64,000 bases of DNA from Thiodiazotropha sp040791665 (GTDB lineage: Bacteria; Pseudomonadota; Gammaproteobacteria; Chromatiales; Chromatiaceae). Made by a program: the position numbers and the translations under genes. Shown piece after piece: positions 8,110 through 16,955 of this stretch. Where the stretch lies: the NCBI GenBank assembly GCA_040791665.1, contig JBFNNX010000009.1, forward strand, positions 248,001 through 312,000. The letters run 5' to 3'. Below the pieces are notes generated by a model that worked only from the letters and a program-made list of their open reading frames with translations, did no database searches and had not been told where the DNA came from. Numbering within the stretch: position 1 is the stretch's first letter; each line of letters opens with the position of its first letter.

Positions 8110-9966
8110 TTATATCGCCAGCGTCTTAACACGTTTACGGCCGTAGATCAGATTAACCACCGCACGCGTGCCGATGATAGCGGTAAACATGGAGGTACAG
8201 ATGCCGATCGCCAGCGTGACCGCAAACCCCTTGATCGGTCCGGTACCGAAACTGAACAGCACCACGGCAGCGATCAGAGTGGTGATATTGGCGTCAATGA
8301 TGGTGGAGAATGCCTTCTCATAACCGGCTTGGATACTCGCCTGAGGCGAGTTGCCGTTGGCAATCTCCTCACGGATCCTTTGGAATATCAATACATTCGC
8401 ATCCACAGCCATACCAACGGTGAGTACGATACCGGCGATACCAGGCAGGGTCAGGGTCGCCTGCAGCATGGAGAGGATCGCCACGATCAGTACAAGATTC
8501 ATCACCAACGCCATATCGGCAACCAGGCCGAAAATCCGGTAGTAGACGGCCATGAATATCATTACCAGGGTCAGCCCGATCATCACTGATTTGAAACCCT
8601 GATCGATACTGTCCTGGCCCAGACTTGGGCCGATTGTCCGTTCTTCGACGATCTCGATGGGTGCGGCCAGGGCACCTGCACGGAGCAACAAGGCCAAATC
8701 CCTGGCCTCTTCCGTAGTATCTAGTCCGGTGGTCTGAAAACGTCTGCCGAAGGGTTCCCTGATGGTGGCGATTGAGATCACTTCCTCAACCCGTTTCTTC
8801 ACCTTCACCGGCTTGCCATCCACTATACGGGTAGTGGTGCGGTTCTCGATGAATACCACCGCCATCGGTTTGCCCACGTTCTCGTTGGTCATGCGTCGCA
8901 TGCGCTTGGCGCCCACACCGTCCAGACTGACAAAGACGGCGGGTTGTCCCGTCTGTTGATCCAGCCCCGATGAAGCGTCGACAATCTGATTACCGGTGAC
9001 AATCACCCGCTTTTTCAACAAAACCGGTTGACCATCCCGCTCGCGATAGAGGTTGGAGCCTGGCGGGATCCGTCCATTCACCGCATCCTCCACACTGTGC
9101 TCAGTGTCAGCCAGCCTGTATTCAAGCGTCGCGGTGGCTCCCAGAATCTCTTTCAGCTTAGCCGGATCCTGCGCACCGGGCAGTTGGACCACAATCCGCC
9201 GGATACCCTGTTGCTGTATCAAAGGTTCGGCGATGCCCAGCGCATTGACCCGATTACGCAGTGTGGTGATATTTTGCTGCAGGGCGAACCTTTGCACTTC
9301 CTGCTTCTCCACCGGAGAGAGCGAGACACGAACCAGAAAGGCATCCGCCTCATCAATACTTTCGAGATCCAGGGAACGAAACTCATTGCCGATCAGATCC
9401 GATGCCTGGTCGCGTTTTTCCGCATTATTGAACTTTACGACAACCTGGTCACTTTCACGGCTGATACGGATATATCGCAGCTTCCTCTCTCTCAGTAGGG
9501 TTCTTATATCACTGCTGTAGCGTTCCGCCGCCTGCTCAATCGCCGCCTCCATATCCACATCGATGAGTACATGGATACCGCCCCTGAGGTCGAGTCCGAG
9601 ATACATCGGCTCAGCCCCCAAACCGACTAACCAGTCGGGCAGATCGGGAGAGAGCGTCAAAGCGGGGGTGTAGTTCTCGCCAAGCTCTGCGGCGATCTGG
9701 TCCATCGCCTTGAGTTGATCCTCAGAGCTCTTGAATCGCACCAGCAGCTTGCCATTTTTTTTCTGCGTCACGCCCTTGGCCGTGATACCCACTTTATCCA
9801 AAGCCTGCAGCACCCGTGACTCGGTTGTCTGGTCTATAACGGCATCGCGCTGCGCTGAGATTTCCATTGATGGGTCCTGGTCGAACAGGTTCGGCAAGGC
9901 GAATAATCCGCCAAGCAGGACCACGAACAAAACCATTAGGTTTTTCCAAAGTGGGTATTGGTTCAT
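8110..9966 (-). CDS. secD: Protein translocase subunit SecD
   Basis: Partner of SecF in the Sec auxiliary complex. 618 residues, essentially the E. coli length. Visible: N-terminal membrane segment, LGLDLRGGIHVLIDVD (about 125-140), the large periplasmic P1 region, then the C-terminal membrane domain with TVGMAVDANVLIFQRIREE. ATG start at 9966. Transcribed from yajC toward secF. Confidence 0.97.
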   Translation of the reverse strand: MNQYPLWKNLMVLFVVLLGGLFALPNLFDQDPSMEISAQRDAVIDQTTESRVLQALDKVGITAKGVTQKKNGKLLVRFKSSEDQLKAMDQIAAELGENYTPALTLSPDLPDWLVGLGAEPMYLGLDLRGGIHVLIDVDMEAAIEQAAERYSSDIRTLLRERKLRYIRISRESDQVVVKFNNAEKRDQASDLIGNEFRSLDLESIDEADAFLVRVSLSPVEKQEVQRFALQQNITTLRNRVNALGIAEPLIQQQGIRRIVVQLPGAQDPAKLKEILGATATLEYRLADTEHSVEDAVNGRIPPGSNLYRERDGQPVLLKKRVIVTGNQIVDASSGLDQQTGQPAVFVSLDGVGAKRMRRMTNENVGKPMAVVFIENRTTTRIVDGKPVKVKKRVEEVISIATIREPFGRRFQTTGLDTTEEARDLALLLRAGALAAPIEIVEERTIGPSLGQDSIDQGFKSVMIGLTLVMIFMAVYYRIFGLVADMALVMNLVLIVAILSMLQATLTLPGIAGIVLTVGMAVDANVLIFQRIREEIANGNSPQASIQAGYEKAFSTIIDANITTLIAAVVLFSFGTGPIKGFAVTLAIGICTSMFTAIIGTRAVVNLIYGRKRVKTLAI

Positions 9967-10018
9967 CGTACTTTCAAAATGTTAGAACTAAGTGAGAAGC
10001 GGTTTGACTCAGTATCGA

Positions 10019-10351
10019 CTAGAGCTCTTTCAGGGATCCTTTCGGCAACACCGAATCGACGGCCTGTCGGCGGATTTTCACCGCGGTTCCATCAGATACC
10101 TCCAGCAAGAGAAAGTTCTCGCCAAGATCGGTAATCTTCCCCGCCATGCCACCGGTAGTGACGATTTCATCCCCCTTGGCCAGGGCCTCAACCATCTTCT
10201 TATGCTCTTTCTGGCGCTTCACCTGGGGACGAATCATCAGAAAGTAGAGTACAGCGCCGAAAATAACCAGGGGCAGCAGCCCGGTAATTGCACTTGCTTG
10301 TTCGGTAGCGGCCGGTGCCTCCGCCAAGGCATCAGATATAAAAAAACTCAT
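10019..10351 (-). CDS. yajC: Sec translocon accessory protein YajC
   Basis: Small single-pass inner-membrane protein that associates with SecDF-YidC. 110 residues: a short N-terminal stretch, one membrane helix (about 23-43, LLPLVIFGAVLYFLMIRPQ), then the family motif RPQVKRQKEHKKMVEALAKG and a small cytoplasmic beta domain. In most gammaproteobacteria tgt lies immediately upstream. Here tgt is 30 kb away, so the accessory block has entered between them. Confidence 0.96.
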   Translation of the reverse strand: MSFFISDALAEAPAATEQASAITGLLPLVIFGAVLYFLMIRPQVKRQKEHKKMVEALAKGDEIVTTGGMAGKITDLGENFLLLEVSDGTAVKIRRQAVDSVLPKGSLKEL

Positions 10352-10620
10352 TTCAACTAACCTCTCATTCGGGCCAAACAGTATCCGTCAGGCAGAACAT
10401 GCCCGGTGATAAAATCAGCGGCCGATTATGACACAGAAGGGGAAAATTAGCAGGCTTAAGTGATGTATTGGAACAATTCCATCTTATCAACTGCGCACTG
10501 GGCAGCAAAGCTGCTGCCTGGTATTACGGGTCACCTGGTCAGCCATCAAAATCTGCGCTTTATGGCGGAGCAAGGGATGGCCCCCCGCGGAGGAGAGTGG
10601 GAATCAACGGCACAAACCGC
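10352..10620. other. Intergenic boundary between yajC and the accessory block
   Basis: About 270 bases between the yajC start and the stop of the DUF3570 gene. It must contain a new promoter for yajC-secDF, now that tgt is distant. I see no repeat, tRNA or insertion-sequence end marking the junction. Confidence 0.5.
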
Positions 10621-11793
10621 TCAATACCAGACCGAGAGATAGGCCTTGATCACATTGGCCGTAAACGAGTAAAGGGGCTCCTCACCGGCAACGCCTCCCC
10701 GGGTGATATCACGAAAGTCGTCATACTCGAAGCGAATTAGATCGAGGGAGAGGTTGAGGCTGCCATTGTCTATAAACTGCCACCTCTGCGGATGGAAATC
10801 ATAACTCACGGTAAATCCGACCGTGTGGCTCTGAAAAGTGCTAAGCTCTTTGTCCCGTGCGAGAAAATTCTGTTCATTCTGGCGTGAAAAGAGATCGCTG
10901 TAGAAATCGGCTGCGTTTTGGGTGTAGTAGCGATAACGGACATCGACCACCCAGTCCTTCTCCAGGGGGTGAGTATAGGCAAATTCCACATTGTTGGCGC
11001 TGATACCCCAGGTATCGTTGAAGTATCGGTATTCCCCACTCAGGGCGGCACGGTAGGGAAGGTAGTATTTCAGACGCAGCGCCAGGGCATTACTGGTGCG
11101 TGTACTAGGATACCTCTCTGGTTGAAATCCGTATCCCCTCTCGCTGAGCGGGTCGAGAAAACGGTAGGAGCGGTAGGGATTGTTCAGGAAACCCTCATCG
11201 GTGATGGTCTCCCAATCGATATCGAGAATACTCTCCTTGGTCAAAATCTGGCTGATACCGATACGGTAATTCTGCCTCTTCAGTGATTCACCGAACTCCC
11301 TGTCTCCATTACGGCTGATATCGTCATTGCCCACCGCATACCCCAGAGAGACGGTTGTAAGATCGCCGAACATATCGTGACTGATGGAAAAGCTGCCGGT
11401 CTCGGCTTGATAGTCGCTCTCGTCGCTGCTGGTTAGCGCCAGACTCATCAAGGTCTTGTTGTGCAGATAATCCACCGCCAGACTGGTTTCCGTACGCTCC
11501 TCGGTATAGGGCGATGCCATGCTGACCACATCCACCGAGGCACTCGAGATGGAATCGATATAGTAGTTGGCATTTAGCGAGACATTGCCGGAAAAGGACT
11601 TACGCACCAGGATTGATGGCCCATCCACTTCGACACCACCGCCATCGTATCGGTGATACATGATATCCGCCCTGTCTTCCGGCAGAACCGTGGCCCACAA
11701 CCCTGTGCTGAACGTCAAAAGCAACACAATTTGCAGACTGAAAAGGCCTTGCCCGGGTATCAACCATGAAACAATTGAAGTAGAACCTCGCAT
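10621..11793 (-). CDS. DUF3570 family outer-membrane protein
   Basis: Probable beta-barrel of unknown function. I start at ATG 11793 (390 residues, 10 bases after the DUF4266 stop), which gives an N-terminal hydrophobic signal (LFSLQIVLLLTFSTGLWA). A longer frame to 11910 would overlap DUF4266. After the signal comes the family opening EDRADIMYHRYDGGGVEVDGPSILVRK, then many alternating strands with aromatic ends (NANYYIDSISSASVDVVS, RLKYYLPYRAALSGEYRYF) and a final aromatic residue (SVWY), as expected for outer-membrane insertion. DUF3570 genes are usually next to DUF4266, as here. Partner choice, not biochemistry, is all that sequence shows. Confidence 0.85.
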   Translation of the reverse strand: MRGSTSIVSWLIPGQGLFSLQIVLLLTFSTGLWATVLPEDRADIMYHRYDGGGVEVDGPSILVRKSFSGNVSLNANYYIDSISSASVDVVSMASPYTEERTETSLAVDYLHNKTLMSLALTSSDESDYQAETGSFSISHDMFGDLTTVSLGYAVGNDDISRNGDREFGESLKRQNYRIGISQILTKESILDIDWETITDEGFLNNPYRSYRFLDPLSERGYGFQPERYPSTRTSNALALRLKYYLPYRAALSGEYRYFNDTWGISANNVEFAYTHPLEKDWVVDVRYRYYTQNAADFYSDLFSRQNEQNFLARDKELSTFQSHTVGFTVSYDFHPQRWQFIDNGSLNLSLDLIRFEYDDFRDITRGGVAGEEPLYSFTANVIKAYLSVWY

Positions 11794-11803
11794 GGTCGTG
11801 GGA

Positions 11804-12031
11804 CTAGTTACAGCCACATCCCCCTCCGCCTCCGCCCTCGGCGCCACGTGCCGCCTCGCGGGTCTGATAGACATGGTCTCGGTAGGCGCTCGCAACAGGG
11901 TCGCGCTCAAAGCTCATGATCGGGTCGGCCAGATGCGCACGCTCATAGGGTTGTACCCATGGCTCGATACTGCACCCTGCAGTGGCGAGAACGGATAGAG
12001 AGAGCAAATACCGGCAGATTCTGTTTAGCAT
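11804..12031 (-). CDS. DUF4266 small lipoprotein with Gly/Cys tail
   Basis: 75-residue lipoprotein: signal peptide ending in the lipobox ATAGC (C20), a short conserved middle (WVQPYERAHLADPIMSFERD) and a striking tail of six glycines followed by CGCN at the very end (C72, C74). Family DUF4266, function unknown. The middle part and tail are the typical family pattern. It lies between the TlpA-like thioredoxin and DUF3570, so the two C-terminal cysteines could be substrates of that thioredoxin or ligands of a metal or cofactor; that is inference. Confidence 0.88.
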   Translation of the reverse strand: MLNRICRYLLSLSVLATAGCSIEPWVQPYERAHLADPIMSFERDPVASAYRDHVYQTREAARGAEGGGGGGCGCN

Positions 12032-12052
12032 CGTTTTAACGTCAATTTATGG

Positions 12053-12568
12053 TTACTCACGCAGCAGCTCGCGAATCTGCTGCTGGTACTCTTCCTCATA
12101 ACCGGGTTTATAGCCCTTGTGGAGATAACGTATGCGTCCATCCCTGTCGACCATGAAGGTGCTGGGCATCGCTTTGACCTGATACTGTTTGCTCACTTTA
12201 CTGCGGTCATCATAGAGAATGGGAAAACTCACAGGGACGTCGCTCAACATCTTGTCGGCTGCGGCCCTGTCTTCATCCACATTCACACCCAGCAACGAGA
12301 AACCCAGGGATTGGTAGCGGTCGAACAACTGCTGCAACAGAGGCATCTCCTGACGGCAGGGGCCGCACCAGGATGCCCAAAAATTGACCATCACAACCTG
12401 CCCTCGCAGTTCGCTCAGTTTTATATTCACACCCTCTCGACTCTTGAGCGTGAAATCCGGCGCCATGGATGGTTGCTTGGCTGCAACGGTATATCCGCAA
12501 GCCAACAGCAATAGACCGGCTACGATAATCTGATGCAATCGGAATTGAATTAGGCGTTTACTCAACAT
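12053..12568 (-). CDS. TlpA/ResA-like periplasmic thioredoxin
   Basis: Membrane-anchored or exported thiol-disulfide oxidoreductase. 171 residues: N-terminal hydrophobic segment (about 12-30), then an AhpC/TSA-Redoxin fold beginning APDFTLKSREG, the active site WASWCGPC at C68/C71, and the cis-proline loop MPSTFMVDRDGRI. Such proteins reduce periplasmic disulfides, often for cytochrome c or metal-site assembly. The neighbours (c-heme lipoproteins, a Cys-tailed DUF4266 protein, ApbE in the same block) fit that job. ATG start at 12568, 11 bases after the upstream gene. Confidence 0.9.
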   Translation of the reverse strand: MLSKRLIQFRLHQIIVAGLLLLACGYTVAAKQPSMAPDFTLKSREGVNIKLSELRGQVVMVNFWASWCGPCRQEMPLLQQLFDRYQSLGFSLLGVNVDEDRAAADKMLSDVPVSFPILYDDRSKVSKQYQVKAMPSTFMVDRDGRIRYLHKGYKPGYEEEYQQQIRELLRE

Positions 12569-12578
12569 CGCTTTTCCC

Positions 12579-13241
12579 TCAAAAGAAGTATGTCAGGCCA
12601 CCGTGCAGCTCGAAGTTGTGAATTGTCTTCGTCTCCCCCAGCAGGTCTGACTCGAACATGTGATCCCTGACATCGAGATGCAGGGTCAGCCAGTCATTGA
12701 TCAAGAGTCGATACCCCGCACCGACATTGACCGTGAACTCATCGTCTCCGGCAAAGCGTGTGCTGCCGATTCCGGCGATCAGATAGAACTGGCTGTTATA
12801 GGCATATTTACCACCCAGAAACACCTCTCCGGGAAGCAGGTTGTATCCGGCGGAGAGGTTGTAATAGGTGAAGTCCCGATCATCGTCGGCGAGCAGCTGA
12901 ACATCGCCGCCCAGCTGTTCGAAACTCGTCTCCTTGGCCTCGGTTGTGCCGATCGCCGCCTCAACGAAAATCGACTCCGTAAGGTGATAGGCAAAACGGG
13001 CTCCGAAGACGCCGCTGGTCCCGAAATCCTCTATGTTCATCAATCCTGCATAGATCCCTATCTCGAAATCCTCTGTATCGATCTCGGGTTCCACAATCTC
13101 CCTGCGTGCAATTTCAGGCTCAATAAGCAGATCCTCACGCAGACCCTCTCCGATAGGCTCAGCGGCTATGCACGGCAGCGTTACCAAGGCCGTCAGAAGT
13201 GACGCTATGCTCAGAAAAAGAAACCGAGTCCGATTTTCCAC
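12579..13241 (-). CDS. Outer-membrane beta-barrel protein (Glt/OMP_myx_plus-like)
   Basis: 220 residues from a GTG start, overlapping the upstream gene by 31 bases. Signal peptide, an acidic linker (IEPEIARREIVEPEIDTEDFEIG), then an eight-strand-like barrel (FGARFAYHLTESIFVEAAIG, YYNLSAGYNLLPGEVFLGG) ending GGLTYFF. This matches the general form of the outer membrane beta-barrel domain family first defined in Myxococcus, to which GltA/GltB-type proteins belong. It is paired with a second barrel just upstream. Assignment to that family is from pattern memory and needs a profile search. Confidence 0.75.
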   Translation of the reverse strand: MENRTRFLFLSIASLLTALVTLPCIAAEPIGEGLREDLLIEPEIARREIVEPEIDTEDFEIGIYAGLMNIEDFGTSGVFGARFAYHLTESIFVEAAIGTTEAKETSFEQLGGDVQLLADDDRDFTYYNLSAGYNLLPGEVFLGGKYAYNSQFYLIAGIGSTRFAGDDEFTVNVGAGYRLLINDWLTLHLDVRDHMFESDLLGETKTIHNFELHGGLTYFF

Positions 13242-13972
13242 TGGTCAAATTCCTCGTTGTCTTCACGACTGGTGAATGCGGTGTAGTGGCGAAACTCTCC
13301 ACGCAGAAAAAAACGCCGCGTCAGATAGACACGCAGGCCGGCGCCTACATGGGCCGTAGTGTCGGTACGATCCTCAGCCTGAACCAATGTCGACTTGGGC
13401 TCGGTACGAATCACACCCCCTCCCAGTGTGAAGAACGGACTGTAGGTCCATTCGGGAAAGGGCTGAGACAGCAGATTGACATCAAACAGGTATTCGCTTG
13501 AGAAATCACCCAAGGCCTGGGAAAAACTAAGCTCAGCGGAGAGATTTTCATTGAACGAGTAACCACCGTATAAACCGAGCAGTGTGGCACCCTCCATGTC
13601 GCCGCCGTAAAAACCGAACTCCCATCGCCGAGTTCTAAAATCATCCTGTGTGTAGGAGACCAGCTTCAGCCGCTTACCATCCGTGGTTTGGGTCTGGCGC
13701 ATCTGTTCCAGACTGACCCAGCCGGAGCGACCGCGGCGCGTGTAAACCTGAAACCAATCTGTACGACGCTTTCGAATCTCGATCCACTCCATCCGTTCCG
13801 CAACGTGGACGATGGGATAGGAGCTCCCCGGCCCGGTGTGCATCTCGATGTAGGGGGCTGTCACCTGAACCCGTTGATACTCCTCTTCTCCCGCACTGAT
13901 TGCAGGCATCAGCCAGAGCAACAGCCAGCTCGTCCACAGGTACCGCTTTAACCTAAGAAGTCTCAAACTCAA
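13211..13972 (-). CDS. SH3-domain plus outer-membrane barrel protein
   Basis: 253 residues. The start is a TTG at 13972 that overlaps the stop of the HzsA-like gene, suggesting translational coupling. Domains: signal peptide (to about 27), a bacterial SH3-like domain (about 33-95, including TAPYIEMHTGPGSSYPIV and GRSGWVSLEQM), then a barrel of about 150 residues with strands ending in aromatic residues and a C-terminal GLGFFF. The SH3 part could bind peptidoglycan or partner proteins in the periplasm. It pairs with the next barrel gene as in Glt-type clusters, where two related barrels occur together. Confidence 0.78.
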   Translation of the reverse strand: MSLRLLRLKRYLWTSWLLLWLMPAISAGEEEYQRVQVTAPYIEMHTGPGSSYPIVHVAERMEWIEIRKRRTDWFQVYTRRGRSGWVSLEQMRQTQTTDGKRLKLVSYTQDDFRTRRWEFGFYGGDMEGATLLGLYGGYSFNENLSAELSFSQALGDFSSEYLFDVNLLSQPFPEWTYSPFFTLGGGVIRTEPKSTLVQAEDRTDTTAHVGAGLRVYLTRRFFLRGEFRHYTAFTSREDNEEFDQWKIGLGFFF

Positions 13973-16608
13973 TCATCCAGTGGTGCCATGAAAGGGTCAT
14001 TGTAGTACTGCGCGCCTATGTCGAGCCATTCAGCTAACAGTTTTTTTTCCGCGTCACTCAGATAACCCGCATGCACGCCACCTGGATCAAACACCCCAAG
14101 GAAACGGCCGTTATTCGCCGAGCCCGCCTCCATCGAGGGCCCTCCCGGCACCGGGACCGGTGCATCGGGCAGTGGAATCGGATTGCCTGATCCATCCAGG
14201 ACCAATTCACCGTTCTCATCCGTTTCATAGAGCTGCTGGCCGTTTTCATCCGTTTGCGGTACCAGAATATCAACCAGAATACCCTCCACGACCTGCTGCA
14301 CATTATCCGGTAAAAGCAGCTCCCGATAGGCCGCGAGGTGGTCCGGCTCATCTTCGGATGGGCCATCGCTCAGATCCAGCTGGGCATCCGGTACCACGGT
14401 CACGCCATCTTCGTCCGTGTCGTGACATGACGTGCATGTATGATCGTCAATCTGGGTATCAGAGGCATCGAATACCGGTCGTGGCAGAGACCACAACGGA
14501 TGAATATGTTGTTCGTAATGTATGATGGAACGACAAAACACATTCCAGTTGCCGCTACAGGCACCGTCACTCATGGGCGATGCTGTCTCCAGGTCGGCGT
14601 AACGATAGCTGAATTCCGCATCCGGCTCCCGCATGGCTGGATCTGTCCAATCATCGGTGAACAGCAGGTCCATGCTAGGGTCGCAAGCGCCGGCTCTGCA
14701 TTGTAGACGGTTGCGTGTCTGCGCCATGGTCTCACCGAAATCACTCCACAGCTCCGGATTGGCATTGGGGAATGGCAGACCGCTACCCGTACTGCCGTTA
14801 TTGACACTGGGTGGGGCGGCACTCAGCCTGCCATGGGGAAGCGTGCTGTCCGCATCATGACATCCACCGCAACTCACCACCTCTCCCGGTCTGAACTGTA
14901 GCCAGAAATCATGGGATTGATCGATACGTCGCCCGTTCGCATCGAGTATGCTGAAACTGACGGGCACATTCGCCGGCACCTTCACCTGCACCGAGCCATC
15001 GGGTTCGATCGGCGCATAGCCGATCACCTCGCGCATGCCAAACTGCGCAGTCGCGCCAAAGGCGCTGTTAGGAAACTCGAGCACATCATCATCCGGAAGC
15101 GTTACCTGCTTGATCAGACGCAGAAACCGTGCGCGACGCTGATCCGCCCTGGTCTGCGCGGGATCGGCCAGGGTTGCGATATCGGGATCTGCCACATCCA
15201 CGCCGTCCAGGTCGTAGACACTGCGTATATGCAACAGACCTGCCTTGTCGGACACCAGTGTGGGATCAAGATCGATTCCCGCCGTTTTGTCATGCCGGAT
15301 AGTCGGAATCGCACGCGCCACTGCAATGACGGCATCGGTATAGATAACCCCCTCTTGCGGCTTGACGATCGGCTGTTGGGTCTGCTCGTTACCATCATAG
15401 ATGTAGAGGCTGTAGAGCGGAGGTGCCGGCTCGGTATCGGTATTGGCGAGACGCTCCTCGGTGCAGGGAACGATAGTATCATCCTCCAGCGCCCGACACT
15501 GACTCCAGCTGATCACCATCCGACCCGTTCCGTCGAACAGCGGGTAGGCGCTGCGAAGCTGTCCCCCGCTCGATAGGCTTCCATCCGTACTGACCTGAAG
15601 TGTGGTCGCCTGACTCTGCGCCGGACCGGTCAGGCCCATGTTGTCCCATGTGGGCTGGCCATTGTCGACATAGTTGACGCTGTCAATGTAGACCAGGTCG
15701 CCACCCTCATCTGTACCGTCGAAGGGCAACAGCAGCGCCAGAATACGACCATCCGGCATCTCGATCGGACGCAAGAACTGCACGGTGCTGCCCCCTGTTC
15801 CCGTATCGTGGCTGTTTACGCCATACAACAGCTCCAACTCGGTGCCATCCGGATTCATGCGATAGAGATGGATGGCATTGTTGCCGTCCGCATTGTCCCA
15901 TCGGCTGAACACAATCTGACCATTGGCGAGGATGCTGGGAGAGAAGTCATGGCTGCGGTTGAACGAGATCTGAGTGATATCGGTGCCATCGCTGTTCATA
16001 ACATGGAGAACCATGGCCGGTTCGTCAACCGATCTCTCCATGGCGAGATACTGGGGTTTGCCCTCATCCAGCAGTCGCGCCTTGGCGAGCCGTTGTCTGG
16101 TGGATGAGAAGACTATACGCCCATCGGGCAGATACTGAGGGAAGCGGTCATGGCCATCTTCGGCAGTGATATCCGAGACGATGATGCGTCTCAAGGATTG
16201 ACTTGGAATGTCGTATTCCCAGATGTTCCATGTCGGTTGATCCTCAGGCTCGGCATCCTCGATAAGGGGCAGCCTAAGAGAGAACAGCAACTTGCTTCCG
16301 TCGAAAGAGACACTGATATCACGGACATCACCTTCACCATCGGTTACCGATCCCGTCAGGTTGACCTCCTCGGCTCCCCCCGCGGCGTAATCCTTCAGAT
16401 AGAGATCTCCACCCGCCTCGCTGACCTGACTGACACGGATGTCCGAATTGGTTGTCTCTGTAATCGGTCGCTTCACATAAGCAACAGGGTAATCCACGAC
16501 AACCGGATCCTGTTCCTGGCTGCTGCCACTTCCACATCCCTGTAAACCGAGCATGAACAAGACAGTGCATAGACCTGGAAACATCGCCATGTGAGTGACC
16601 AGTTTCAT
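13969..16608 (-). CDS. HzsA-related c-heme lipoprotein with WD40-like propeller
   Basis: 879-residue lipoprotein: lipobox GLQGC at C25, then TolB/PD40-type propeller blades (repeats such as DGRIVFSSTRQR, NGQIVFSRWDNADG, DGRILALLLPFDGT), then a part with two c-type heme motifs, CGGCH near residue 580 and CTSCH near 725. This layout resembles the HzsA-related family, named after the alpha subunit of hydrazine synthase. That family is mostly uncharacterised outside anammox bacteria, and I do not infer hydrazine chemistry. It heads a coupled minus-strand run with both barrels, TlpA, DUF4266 and DUF3570. Expected location is the outer-membrane periplasmic face or the surface. Confidence 0.8.
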   Translation of the reverse strand: MKLVTHMAMFPGLCTVLFMLGLQGCGSGSSQEQDPVVVDYPVAYVKRPITETTNSDIRVSQVSEAGGDLYLKDYAAGGAEEVNLTGSVTDGEGDVRDISVSFDGSKLLFSLRLPLIEDAEPEDQPTWNIWEYDIPSQSLRRIIVSDITAEDGHDRFPQYLPDGRIVFSSTRQRLAKARLLDEGKPQYLAMERSVDEPAMVLHVMNSDGTDITQISFNRSHDFSPSILANGQIVFSRWDNADGNNAIHLYRMNPDGTELELLYGVNSHDTGTGGSTVQFLRPIEMPDGRILALLLPFDGTDEGGDLVYIDSVNYVDNGQPTWDNMGLTGPAQSQATTLQVSTDGSLSSGGQLRSAYPLFDGTGRMVISWSQCRALEDDTIVPCTEERLANTDTEPAPPLYSLYIYDGNEQTQQPIVKPQEGVIYTDAVIAVARAIPTIRHDKTAGIDLDPTLVSDKAGLLHIRSVYDLDGVDVADPDIATLADPAQTRADQRRARFLRLIKQVTLPDDDVLEFPNSAFGATAQFGMREVIGYAPIEPDGSVQVKVPANVPVSFSILDANGRRIDQSHDFWLQFRPGEVVSCGGCHDADSTLPHGRLSAAPPSVNNGSTGSGLPFPNANPELWSDFGETMAQTRNRLQCRAGACDPSMDLLFTDDWTDPAMREPDAEFSYRYADLETASPMSDGACSGNWNVFCRSIIHYEQHIHPLWSLPRPVFDASDTQIDDHTCTSCHDTDEDGVTVVPDAQLDLSDGPSEDEPDHLAAYRELLLPDNVQQVVEGILVDILVPQTDENGQQLYETDENGELVLDGSGNPIPLPDAPVPVPGGPSMEAGSANNGRFLGVFDPGGVHAGYLSDAEKKLLAEWLDIGAQYYNDPFMAPLDD

Positions 16609-16955
16609 CTGTAGCTAGCTTCCTCCGGGAAATCTGATCGTAAACATCCGATTGAGCCGTGCCTGTCCGATCCATCTTTCAACCCGCCTGCAGTTAACCG
16701 CGGATAGATCATCGAACACCATTCAAAACAAGCATTGACCCATGCTATCGACTAATAAAATCATGGACTTGAGAGTCTACCTCATCGAAATCGCCAATCA
16801 GTGCGCGAGTTCACACACTGTAAAAACAAAGGTCACGTATTAGCCACTTTGGATTGACAAAAATAGGGAAAGATATAGAAGGAAAGAGACGGCAAACAAA
16901 GACTCGAAGGATGCTTCGAGATTAGTCTAAAGATGGATTTAGGGGCACGTTCATC
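16609..16955. other. Divergent promoter region of the redox arms
   Basis: About 350 bases separating the HzsA-like gene (minus) from the CXXCH gene (plus). A TTGACA at 16854-16859 is followed by AT-rich sequence with TATAGA, but the spacing (14) is short, so I do not call a promoter. No repeat or RNA gene is visible. Confidence 0.5.

Noticed and set aside
13969..16608. Anammox-type hydrazine synthase
   Set aside because: Only one related subunit-like protein is present; no hydrazine metabolism genes are visible.
16854..16879. Promoter TTGACA / TATAGA before the CXXCH gene
   Set aside because: Spacing is only 14 bases.
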